Part shown: positions 1-38,500 of the stretch, in pieces
Layout: each line of letters starts with the position of its first letter
Position numbering within the stretch: position 1 is the stretch's first letter
Assembly (NCBI RefSeq): GCF_030463565.1
Contig: NC_134656.1
Span: 2,962,501 to 3,026,500 of the forward strand
Reading direction: 5' to 3'
DNA: 64,000 bases
Source of the DNA: Pelecanus crispus
Lineage: Eukaryota > Chordata > Aves > Pelecaniformes > Pelecanidae
Notes under the pieces: model-generated
What the model was told of the DNA's origin: nothing
Seen by the model: only the letters and a program-made list of their open reading frames with translations
Database searches by the model: none
Translations under genes and position numbers: made by a program

Positions 1-2478
1 AACAAGCCCCCCCCAGCCCCTGTCGAATCAGCTCGGAGTGTCCTGCTGGCATCGACATCTGCCGGTGACGCTGTCCTGGCACAGCCATCGGAAACGCAAC
101 TGGAATAGTTTGAACCCCTCAACAGGAAACTGTTCCACAATTTGGGATGTTTTCTAAGACCATTTTCCTGTTCTGCAATGGGGTCCATTGGGCAACGCTC
201 CCCTCCAGGTCAGGTACAGCTTCCCCCTCTGGTGAAGTTTCCATGGTGTAAAGACCTTGAGCGTGTCCCGTCGTGCCGGCTCACAAAGCCTTTCTTTGCT
301 CCCTGCGTGGGAGCTATGTGATAGGAGACTCTGTAAACTGCAGAACGTCTCCTCTGCCTTTCTTATCTTTCCTGGCCGTATAAATGAACGATAGCCCAAC
401 AGAGAGCTCTGGCTTATTTTGTTTGCCTGGCTAACAATTGCTGCGCGCGGTTATTTGCTATTCCGCTTTCACTCAGATCAGCAGAAATGTGGTTTATTTC
501 AGGAGAGAAAAGTCTGCCGCAACTATTCTGATTTTAGTACCGCAACAGATCATTTAATTTAAAGAATGAAAGGTAAAAATGTTCTACGGGCTAGAGAAGC
601 AAAAGGAGCAGAAGGAATCCTATTTTTAATAAGAATAGTCATAAAGAAGAAAAATTTGTCCTCGCTGATGAAAAGGTCCTGTCAGCTTGGAATGGGTTGA
701 AACCTGTGCCACAATCTGAAATTTTTCTTTACAACCAATATCTCTGGAATATAATAGGCTTTCTCAATAGAATAGTGTGAATCATCGTAAAGAACGCTAC
801 AGCAAGGACATTACTCTGCAGAAGCTTGGCAGCAGCAGAGGAAGAGGCATTTCCCATGCTCAGCCAGCGGGGTCCAAGAGACGTTCAGGTCAAGGGTGCG
901 GATGTACGGTACCCGTAGGCAGGGGCAAACCCCGACCCTGCCGTTTCTGAGCCAGGCTAAAGGAACCAGGACTGAAGGGTACCATGACGTTCTGTACATC
1001 CCAACCCCAAATCAAGGCTTATTGAGCTTAGCACAAACATCAGCCCCGTTTACCTGCACATTGCAGCAGTGTTTAATGGGTCAGCTTTGCACACAGACCT
1101 GTAGTGTAAGGAGGGAAATGGCTGTTTATCTATTTGTTTTTAGCAAATATTTTCTTAATTATGCTAAGTTCCTGGGGGAAGAGGGACGAGTCCAGGGTAA
1201 CTTCAGGCTGCGTTTCTGACGGCTGGGTTGCAGCACCAACTCACTACCCGCGTGTCAGTAACAGTGTTAGAGTTTCAGCAGTAGCATTTGCGCTTGTCAT
1301 CGACACACATCTTACAGAAAATTGCTGTTATTTTTACAAATGAGGAAGCAGCTTGCACATCCCACAGAAGTGTACCAACCCGGCTCCCGCTCCCCTCAGC
1401 CGAACCAGCAGGCAGGCACGGCCGATCTCTGCACCAGCTGAGTCACGCCCGCAGCTCGCAGGGGCACAAAACCATAAAAAAATGCAGGGAAAGTGGCAAA
1501 GGAATGTAAATCAGGACAGAAACAACCTGGAGACAAGGGCAATCACAGTAAGGAAGGAAGAAGTATGACATGAAGCTAACTTTTAGGATGACAGGGAAAA
1601 ACCCAGAGTGGCCAGGGACCGGAGACCTCTCTAGGAGCTGTGCCCAGTCTGAGGTCAGTGTAGACTGGCCATCCATCTCCAGGATGGGTGGGTACCTCTC
1701 ACTGCACAGGCCAATGTCTTCCCTGGTCCAAACAAGCCAGGAAACACCAGGAAGCTGTGGAAGGACAATATACAGCCCTAATGGGAAACGTTCATTTGTG
1801 AGAAGAAAACGCTCTTCCAGACACGGATGCTCTGATTCTGGACGGGGAGAACTCATGGCAGAAGGCATGGGTGGGAAGGATCTGTCTTTATCCCCTTTCC
1901 AGGGCCTGAAGGCAAGAGGCGAAGCTGAGCAGGGCGTTATCTCTGCAGAACACCCCCCTTTGCGTCCCCTTGGCTAATTGATGCTCGGTGCGGCACGTGC
2001 TCCCACGTTAACGTAACGCACAAAGCCAATTAAATGCCTGATTGGATGAAGCGGTCACAGTCAAGTGACCCACTGCCAACCAGTCAGGATTCAAAATTTC
2101 CAAATATCGTTAAGGTACGTGCGTTAATCCCTTCCTAAAAGATTAAGCATTTAACCTATTACTGCTGTTTCTGATGAGATACAGAAAATCTGCTGTGCTC
2201 AGGGGGAGAGCAGGCTGAACGGTGAAATGAGCAGCATTTGCCCTGTGCCAGCCCCGGCGCCCCGCGCGTGGCCGTGCAGCACATCTCACAGCATCTTCCA
2301 GGCGGCTCACATTGATCGGAACGGGGCAGTGTGCCTTGCTTCAAAGGGAAGACTAAGTGTTTTGCAGAAGAGACAGTTTTGGAGACTGCCTCCATTCCCT
2401 CCCCACTGTCTCTGCGCCCCTTTGCCAGTGAAGAGAGATGGCAGAGAGGGAACGCTGCTTCTCACCACGCTGACGGAT
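1..2478. other. Probable NKAIN4 intron 1, no feature recognised
   Basis: Small ORFs occur on both strands, the longest 141 aa at 1443-1868 minus, but none shows a known domain or flanking splice logic. No RNA gene was seen. It is assigned to intron 1 because the visible NKAIN4 exons lack the initiator exon. Confidence 0.5.
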
Positions 2479-2483
2479 CTCCC
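2479..2483. repeat. 5' target-site duplication of the solo LTR
   Basis: CTCCC directly precedes the TG of the LTR and is repeated at 3046-3050 directly after its terminal CA. Confidence 0.85.
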
Positions 2484-3045
2484 TGTCCTGGTTTCGGCTG
2501 GGATAGAGTTGATTTTCTTCCTAGTAGCAGGCATAGTGCTGTGTTTTGGATTTAGTAGGAGAAGAATGCTGATAACACGCTGCTGGTTTAGTGGTTGCTA
2601 AGTACTGCTTATGCCAGTCAAGGACTTTTCAGCTTCCCATGCTCTGCCAGGGGCACAAGAAACTGGGAGGGGGCACAGGCAGAATAGTTGATCCAACTGA
2701 CCCAAGGGCTATTCCATACCATACGGTGTCATGGGCAGTATGGAAACTGGGGGGGGTTGGCTGGGGAGCAGCAATCGCTGCTCGGGAACTGGCTGGGTAT
2801 CGGTCGGCGGGTAGTGAGCAATTGCATTGTGCATCACTTGCTTTGTATATCATTATTATTATCATCATATTGTTATTATTATCATTACTATTTTACTTTA
2901 TTTCAATTATTAAACTGTTCTTATCTCAGCCCAGGAGTGTTTCTCACTCTCACTCCTCCGATTCTCCCCCCCATCCTATCGGGGCAGGGGCAGTGAGCGA
3001 GCGGCTGCGTGGTGCTGAGCTGCTGGCTGGGGCTACACCACGACA
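2484..3045 (+). mobile_element. Solo LTR of an avian endogenous retrovirus (ERVL-like)
   Basis: A 562-bp block begins TGTCCTGGTTTCGGCTGG and ends ACACCACGACA, that is TG...CA termini. It is bounded on both sides by the same 5 bp, CTCCC (2479-2483 and 3046-3050), a perfect target-site duplication. It holds an AT-rich ATT/ATC microsatellite (about 2847-2890) and an ATTAAA poly(A) signal (2909-2914). There is no retroviral gene nearby, so it is a solo LTR left by recombination between two LTRs. I recognise the sequence as a family common in bird genomes. A 5-bp duplication fits class III (ERVL) elements; the family name is from memory. Confidence 0.9.
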
Positions 3046-3050
3046 CTCCC
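3046..3050. repeat. 3' target-site duplication of the solo LTR
   Basis: CTCCC, identical to 2479-2483, marks the insertion boundary. Confidence 0.85.
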
Positions 3051-30561
<27,511 letters not shown>

Positions 30562-30830
30562 ATAAAGAGGAGCTAGAGGATGGATAAACCTTGCACTCCA
30601 CCATCAAAGATGCTGCAGGAAACAATCCCCTGTGGCCTGGATCTTTGGCAGAGGAAATGCAGGATGGTGAACTCCATTCCATTTTTTGTTCCTTGTCTTC
30701 TTTTCAAATGCAATGAATGTACATTGAAGAATGGCCATGTGGTTGGTTTTTAATTCTCCAAGTGCCCTGACAAACCATTTCTACCGTAGCCTGGTGGTAC
30801 TAGCCAATAAATGGCACAGGCCTGAAGACC
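30562..30830 (+). other. NKAIN4: NKAIN4 3' UTR, minimum extent
   Basis: This stretch follows the TAA at 30559-30561. An AATAAA at 30806-30811 is a plausible poly(A) signal; the one at 30561-30566 overlaps the stop and is too early. A longer form ending near the AATAAA at 31882-31887 is possible. The end is inferred. Confidence 0.5.
30806..30811 (+). terminator. Candidate NKAIN4 poly(A) signal AATAAA
   Basis: A canonical hexamer about 245 nt after the NKAIN4 stop codon, on the gene strand. Use cannot be judged without transcript ends. Confidence 0.4.
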
Positions 30831-33800
30831 TCAGGCAGAACAAGTTCACTGAGAGCCTCTCTCAAGAGATAAAGTTGAAGTCAGAGCTGCTTCCTTGTGC
30901 CATGGATCCATAAAGAAGGAAGCACTGCATAACACCCCGGGACATTTCATGTTTTGTAGTTAGCTTCTTCCCCTTCTCCTTTCCCTTGTTCGGAAAAGAG
31001 CCTAAACCCCTAACACAACTTCATCTTCTCCCTGCCTCTACAGAACTAGGTGGGGGCTATTTACATTTGAGTTATTTAGGCTTTTTTTTTTTTAAAAAAA
31101 AAAAGTTATAGATGAAAGCTCTTCCCTTCTTCCCCACCCAACCCATCCAGGACTCCCTTCCTCATTCTCTATTCATTAGACATGGTCGGCACCTTAGCAG
31201 TAGGCATTTGTCCTGGATTTCAGGGTTCTGTGACCTAACTCCTATAATGCTGAACAGCTAAAAAACTAGTACAAGCACCAAATCTTTACTCAGCATGGAG
31301 CTTAGCCCCATTTCAACATGCCAAGCCATTCTCAGAGCAGCTGTAGCTTACTCTGGGTTTGTCCATCTGCGCTAAATTAACACTGGTGTAGCCATATAGA
31401 CATGGCTGAAGCCTGCTGCAGGACACTGGAAAATGCCTAGTTCTTCATGGATCACAGATGGTTTTGCACCTGCCTTCTTCACCGAGCAGCCGCGCTTATT
31501 CCAGGGACAAGCCTGGCAACGTCTTGATGGAAAGGGTTTTTTGCAACAGGATAATTTTGAGGGGAGGGCTGCAGGAAAAGGGGAATATAAGTGTAATTAA
31601 GTTGCATTAATAAGCTGCAGCAATTAATTAAAAAAAAACAAACAAAAACCAATGTCAGTTTTGTTAGCTACATCTGCCAGCATGTTAAGTGTCAAGCAGA
31701 GAAAGAGCACTCGTCAGCCATCCGTGGTGTTCTTTGGCTGGTACGTTCCAAGTGCTGTTGTGATTCTTTATTGTCTTGCCTAATCTGTTTGAGATTACTT
31801 GGCATTTTTGAGTAATGCTTTTCAGAAGAGTCAAGCTAGAAGCCAGGCTAGGGAGGAGACATTGAGGGAAGAATTAAAAGAAATAAAAACATTAAGTGCT
31901 AAGTCAAAGACACATTGATGCAACCTTTCTTTGTCCCATTCCAAAGGGCCCAGGAAGCAAAACCCTCTCCTGTAAATCCAAAAGTGTAAGCACTAAGAGA
32001 ACATTTTTTGTTTCTGTGCAGCTTCCATTCCAGATACCCACCGCAACCTAACATCCCAAGTTCTGACCAGGTGCGGCTGCAAGTAAAAGTGTTGTCTTCT
32101 ATAGGTATTTTTCCTTCTTTTAGCCAGTAGAGGCCACAGCTTCTGACTGAGCAGAACAGACAGCTGACAGTTGCTGGTTTGATACCAGTTTCATCATTTG
32201 AGGAAGAAAACGCTCAACCCTCTTTACAGCTCTGCCTGACAAAACATAACTACCTCCCATATTAGTCAACACTGTGCCACTACCAAGTTTAAAAAAAAAT
32301 AAATCAGTGGAACACAAGCTACTACACCATTTAGACAGCATGCATACACAATCTCTTAGCACTTTCTCCACCTCTTCTTTGATTGAGTTCATTTCTATAT
32401 TACACTCATTCCTACTTGCCCATCTGATGTTCCCTGGAGGGGCAGAAAAAGGAATGGAAGAATATATGTCCTCTAGTCAATGAGATTGTTCCATGAAAGC
32501 CTTCATTTATACGAGGCTTTTGAAATTAATCTTCCCTTTCCTCATCAGAAAGCACTGACTTTACACTTTTTAATTTAATATGATTTCTTTTCCTCAGAGA
32601 GAAACGTTGTCCATCAGACAACAGCCTTCTTTATTGGCCTTGTTCAAGTGCAACCAAAATTCAGCACAGATGGTGGAGAAAGCACAGTTTCAGCTTTGAA
32701 CAGCTGAAACATTTCACTAGTAGTTTCAGGAAGCAATTCTTCTAGATGGTAGTACAAAGTCAGAAGAAACTCTGAGTTATTTTGAGTTCTGCTTGGTTTT
32801 AACACAATACATCTCAAACTGACCGAGCCTTGATGCCACATTTACTAAAAAAAGCTGATCAAAACCACTTGCCAAGTACTCTAAAAAGACTAAGCATCAA
32901 ACTATGCACTTAACAGCATGCCTCTTGACTGTAATACACACTGGTGAAGATCAATTAAATAAATACAAGTGTGATGAATGCATAGAGCTCCATAACTACC
33001 ACCCTATGTTATGACAAACACAGGTAACCAAGTATCTTTTAATAGAAGTAAAATAAAGGTTCAGGTAAGCCTATATGTAGTATCAATGACTGCCATAAAT
33101 CATTAAAAAAAAAAAAAATCAGTCTGAGAAGAAAGTAAGACAAGCTACCACAGATCATATTCCACACTTAATTACCTTCTCTAGTTTTCATTAGCAGAGA
33201 CATTCATCCTTCATATTCTGACAACCCTTCCTGCTGGTCTGCTTGTGGTAGACCTACTCTAAGTACTGCAAGGTCATGCAACAACCCTGTTCTGTTAGGG
33301 CAGGGACTCAGTCCTTTGCATCTCCAGCATGCTGTCAGGGTAAGGAGCAGCTGAAGGTTTTGCTCCAGTGGGTTCCCTTATCACCAGGTTAGGAGTGTCC
33401 TCTACTGGGGATAGGCATCACTTGAGAGACTGCTCATCAACAAACAATGTCTACCTCTTTCTGAAGGGACATCTTCCCAATGAAAAAAAATCAGCTCCAC
33501 CCTTCCAGATGTGGAAAAGCCATAATTTTCAAAGTGTTAAATAAAAGAAGCCCCAGAAATAGCTGGTATATTTACAGCCTTGTAGTCCTGTTGATGCTCA
33601 GGCAAGGTTCCAGCCCCACTGAGCTAAAGTTCAGGAGGAAATAATGCTATTCCAACACTGAGCTGGTTTTGTTTTCCCTTCTCAGATTAGCACATCTACT
33701 TAAACTGCAAGCTTTTGCTGTTATTTACAGAGGCAAAATAAAGCCAATGATAGCTTGAACCCAGACACAACACCTAATTTAGCATGGCGGTGCAATTCTG

Positions 33801-34409
33801 TTCCCTCTGAAAGTTGCTGTCTGGCAAAGACCCACCAATTCCTCCAAGAGCTGCAGAGTTTAAACTGCTCAACCAGGAATTTCTCTCATCTTTGCCAAGA
33901 GCTGCATTAATATTACCTTCTTTGGAAGACAAGGATGGAAAGATCTGCCCTCCCACATGGCCCAGGGATAACTGACACCTATAAAGTTATATACCACCTA
34001 TAACCCTGGTCAGTATCCAGGGCTGGAACCAAACAGAAGCAACTCCAGAGCCACTGCTCCAGTCTCCGCGGATGTGTTTAAGAGCCACGTATCAAAACTC
34101 TGCATTGAGTTCAGATGCGGAGTTATTCCCCACTTACACAGCTTCACATATCAGGTCTGCATCCTCCTCCATCCTTACACCTTCTTTTGCGGTTAAGAGA
34201 GTCTGGAAGACCCACATGCTGTCTTGTGGATTCCAAAAGGAAGCCAATGGATGGTAAGAACAGTTGCTTCTCTCACTCATTCCCATGTTGTACTGAAGGA
34301 CAGAAGTTCAAGTGATCTAGAACCTGATGCCACTATCATCTTAGGACACCACCACACCCCCTCCCCCAGTAGGGCATTATACTAGAATCAGATACTCAGA
34401 CCTCTGTAA
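30831..34409. other. Convergent intergenic region between NKAIN4 and BIRC7
   Basis: The two genes face each other with their 3' ends here. I see AT-rich sequence, a T12/A-rich junction near 31082-31104 and scattered AATAAA hexamers, but no coding or RNA gene. Confidence 0.6.
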
Positions 34410-35390
34410 GATAAACCAAAGAAAAACTTTTTATTCAGTGAAAGAACAGTTAGTTTAAAAACAACATATTTATTTTCCCCTGCACTTAACAAGCTATAGT
34501 ATTGACAAAACTTTCTCTTTTTGGCTACATGATAGAATGTTCCATTTAAAATAAGAATTACCAGTTTAGCCAGCAAACGGAAGTCCTAAAATGGTAAGTT
34601 TCCATAGTTATCTTCTGTTAGGATAGTACCCAACAGCCAGGGAAGAGGCTCTGTAAGAAGCTTCCATGAGATCATCTAGCAATCCTGACCAAAGAGCCTT
34701 TCAGCTTCTGTCTAGGGAGGTGGTCAGCTGAGAGTAAAGAGGTTGGAGAGTCTACAACAGGCCAGGCTTTTCACTGAGTTATGTGGATTTGAGTATTACT
34801 GAAACATTCCATCAATTGCTGACAATTCAACCGGGGGGGAATACAGCAAAGAGCTCAGAAGAAAAAGCTAGATTCTCCTGCCCCCACAATACATCGCTGC
34901 TGAGTATTCTGGTCTCAACAGAATACATTTTGTACAAAAATACTCCCATTTTGACTTAGACACTGAAGGAAATCATCAACCCTAGCAGAATAATCTCTAA
35001 ACAACTGCTAAATGAGAGAAAAAGAACCAGATACAGTCTACTGAAAACAGCCCTTGATTTCAACACAGAGCAGGGATTCATTTGAGAATGCAATAATTTG
35101 GAGAAGGAGAATCTCTGTCAACGGAAGTCCCTTTTTGGAGGACAAAAGAAACAAGCAGAGGTTTTTCTGGAGCAGTCCTACAGCAAGATCAGCAAAAGTA
35201 CAGCAAACCAGCAACTCTTACTAGAAACACTGTGCATAGAAGGCACATTTAGTAAGTTTTTACACTTATGCCAAGCTACCCTGCAAATAAGATTGCTCCA
35301 GCATCAAGCGAACTATTGTCTTATTTTCTTCCTCTGCTGTGTTATGAATTAGTTGTATAGACTTATCTTTCCCCTTAGGCACATCATCGT
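34410..35390 (-). other. BIRC7: BIRC7 3' UTR (inferred extent)
   Basis: The region between the BIRC7 stop (35391-35393) and the poly(A) signals at 34430-34474. No other feature was seen. The boundary is inferred from the hexamers. Confidence 0.45.
34430..34474 (-). terminator. BIRC7 poly(A) signals (two AATAAA on the minus strand)
   Basis: TTTATT on the plus strand at 34430-34435 and 34469-34474 reads AATAAA on the gene strand, 0.9-1.0 kb after the BIRC7 stop. These are the first paired canonical signals downstream. They set a likely transcript end near 34410. Confidence 0.45.
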
Positions 35391-35593
35391 TCAGGACATG
35401 AAAGTCCTCACAGTTCCCCGGATGACTGCTCTGCAGATAGGACACAATCTCAAATTGAGGGCACACTCTCCACAAGCTACCAGGTGGCCACAAGGAACAA
35501 ACACAACAGACACATCTCTGTCCATGCACACTTTGCACATCCTTTCCTCTTGCAGGCGTCGGAGCTGTTCTTCTGTGCTCATCCGAGACTCAT
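35391..35593 (-). CDS. BIRC7: BIRC7 last coding exon: RING domain
   Basis: The acceptor lies after a long T tract (cttttttggtaaag). The split G|AT gives [17 protein letters not shown], then the C3HC4 RING with [14 protein letters not shown] and CPIC, ending RTFMS with TGA at 35393-35391. [10 protein letters not shown] before the RING is an IAP hallmark. Confidence 0.95.
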
Positions 35594-38500
35594 CTTTACC
35601 AAAAAAGAAAAAAAAAAAAGCCCAAACTGTTAGTATTATAACAGCTCCAGAGTGCCAGTCCTGTCATCTTAGGAAGTCACACTGCAACTTGCTCATCATT
35701 TTGTTCAGAGACTGATGTGAAGATGGCAAAGGTACCTCTCAGGCAAATTTCATTTAAGCTGAAAAGGTACAGCTATTGTAGACTCTGGCTTATGCTGAAT
35801 CTTGTGTAGATATCTGCACATGCTGGGCTGAGCAGGGACAGAGATCAACATAAATGACTCTATGGTCTTTTTACTGTAATATGTAAATTATCCTGATAAA
35901 CCAAATTTTTTGTATAAGTCTGCTTCACAGTGGAACTCTAATTCCTGAATAAGGGTCCCTATGTCCAGTTACCATTCAAGCTAGTACACATTCCCCTTCA
36001 GGATTAAAAAAAAATGAATCAATACAACAAGCACTGATACCATCACCATAAAAGTCATCCCAATTATGCCTAGGCTCGATTTCACCACCACTGTCAGCCC
36101 AGTGCACCTGATTCCTTTTGTTGCACAGATTGCATTCCTTCTCTTGAACTTGATGTTTCAGTCTCTCTCTGAACAGCATCTGTATAACCAGGAAAGAAGA
36201 CAGCATTAAATGCTACCCCTTTCCTCGCTCTTCAGACAGTGCTGTTTAAAAAGATGAAATATCCTGGATTTCAGTAGCCTTAGGTTAAACACCTCCTTCC
36301 TCCACTGTTAACTTCACACGCTCAGCCTGGTGAAGCTGCTGTTCTCCGTGGTGCTTCACTTGCTACGTTAACCTCCCTACCAAGACACGTCCACATCATT
36401 GTCTCCTCAGAGTTGGTTTATCTATCAGACAGCAGGAGCCATCAGCTGCTCACTCCTGCTCCTGTGCTACCATTTAATCACACTTGTGGTTTTGTGGAAT
36501 TTTTTTTTTTTTTTTTTTGCCTTAGCTAAAGAGATGGCAGACTGACATGGAGACAGGAGCTTTGGAAAGCAGGCTTGCTACCAGAGAAAGCCTGTGCAGA
36601 GCTGCATCTTCAAATAAACTTCACTTGGCAAACAGACTCCACAAAACAGGTAACACAAGACAGACATAGATAAGGACAATATATATTATCCAAACAAACA
36701 AGAAGTATGGCTATTTCTGATCAAGCCATTGATTCAATTTTAAATAGGCTTGGAGTACTCATCCACCCTAGAAGCCTTGCTTCAGGCAACGGCCTCTGTC
36801 TGCATCAGATGTGAATTTGTGCACAAGCCTCCCCATTGTGCAGCTGTCTGCTACTGCAGGTCTAAGAGCAGCAGCAAATATCAAGAATGTCTACACCATA
36901 GGCTATTGGAGGCAGATACAGTTACTGATACCCCAGTAATCACAGCTCCTTCAGGTTTCTTTAAAGCAGAACCTCATTCTGCAGCCTCTCAGAGAAAGGC
37001 AGGCCTGGGTACATTACTAATCTTAATTCCAGCCTAGGAAGAGAGAAGGCAGACCCGCAAGACACTCACAACAGTGCTCAAGATTAAGTGAATAAGAGGT
37101 TAAACTTCCACCAAGAACGTAGGTGTGCGAGTCAGGCGTACCTCTGCTTTCCTCTGCACTGCTGCTCTCTTCCCAGTCTGACTGAAGCAGATCAGAAATC
37201 AGTTCTGACTCAGAACAGTAGCAAGTCCCAGTCAGCATGTATTTATTCTCTACCAGGCTAGCCACCCAGGTGGGGTCAAAGCCCATCTGCAGGACATTCT
37301 GCACTATGGTAAACTGATCCAGAGAAGGAGGAGCCTGCAATTCCCAATTCCTCAGAGGATCTGTAAAGCAGCAAGCAGATACTTTACCAAAAAGGTAGAA
37401 CTTTGGGCCAAAAATATGCTACTCCCTGAAGCTGTTTTATATAAAATAGCATTAATATATTCTAGAACATTTCTCAAGCTACCTATATAGCTAGATCAAC
37501 ATCCAGATTTACAGTTTTTACTTCCAATCATGATTCACAAGGAAGTCATCAAAAGCAATTTCATGAAAGCCGAGACTGATTTTGTATGGTTTATTCTACT
37601 GTAAAAGTGAACCAAGTCTCCCACGTTTGGCCCCAGTCCAGAATCCTTATCTTTGTTTCCACATCCCAGAACAGAAGTCTCAAAACTGCTTTCATGAAGA
37701 TCAAGTGGAACATCTCAGTTGCAGTCTCTCCTACCTCATAATCTAGCTCAACCATTCATCAGTAAAGACAGAAGTGGGAAATTCAGCTGGCAGCCCCTTC
37801 AAAGACTTAAGGCTTTCTTAAGCTTATCCTATTGGACAGGCTCTTCAAGAGAATGAGAAAAATCAGTTTTCCACAGTTATGGGAGCCAAATTTCACCTAC
37901 TTAAATTTCCAGGAGCAACTGGTGAATGGGAATAGATCCCCAGGATCAACGCTTTCATGAACTGGACCCCCTAGCTGTTGTCTGGTCTCTTATCAAGTAC
38001 ATTTAAAATGCTGCAGTCAAAGACTCTACAGACAGACAACAACATCAATAGCACAGACAAGCCTAAGGAAAGCTGGGCAAACACCCAAAAGTCACATGAT
38101 TATCCAGACTAGCTAAATGTCTCTGGTCTTAGACTAAGAGGTCTCACAAGAGCAAGCGATTTTGCTTCTTGTGCTAGAGACCATTTCCTAAAAATGAAGT
38201 GAAACAGCTTCTAGAGTATCAAAACATCTCACAAACACCATGTCTATAGAGTGCACAGTAGCTGGGGTGGGGTAGAAGAAGTAAGACTACACCACTTCCA
38301 ACAGAAGACAAAACACCATGTAATTATAGCACTGACCTTGGGAAGCAGAGGGATCTTGTTCAGTCTGATCCCAGGAATCTCTCTGAAAATGTCACAAGAG
38401 AGTCAAGAGAAGTATGCACTCAAACCTCCCTCTGTCTACCAGACCCCCATCCACTACACACAAAATATTCATGACTCACTGGAGATATCAGGGTGCTAGA

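Noticed and set aside
1443-1977. Overlapping ORFs of 141 and 135 aa on opposite strands
   Set aside because: Mutual shadows with no domain, in the probable first intron.
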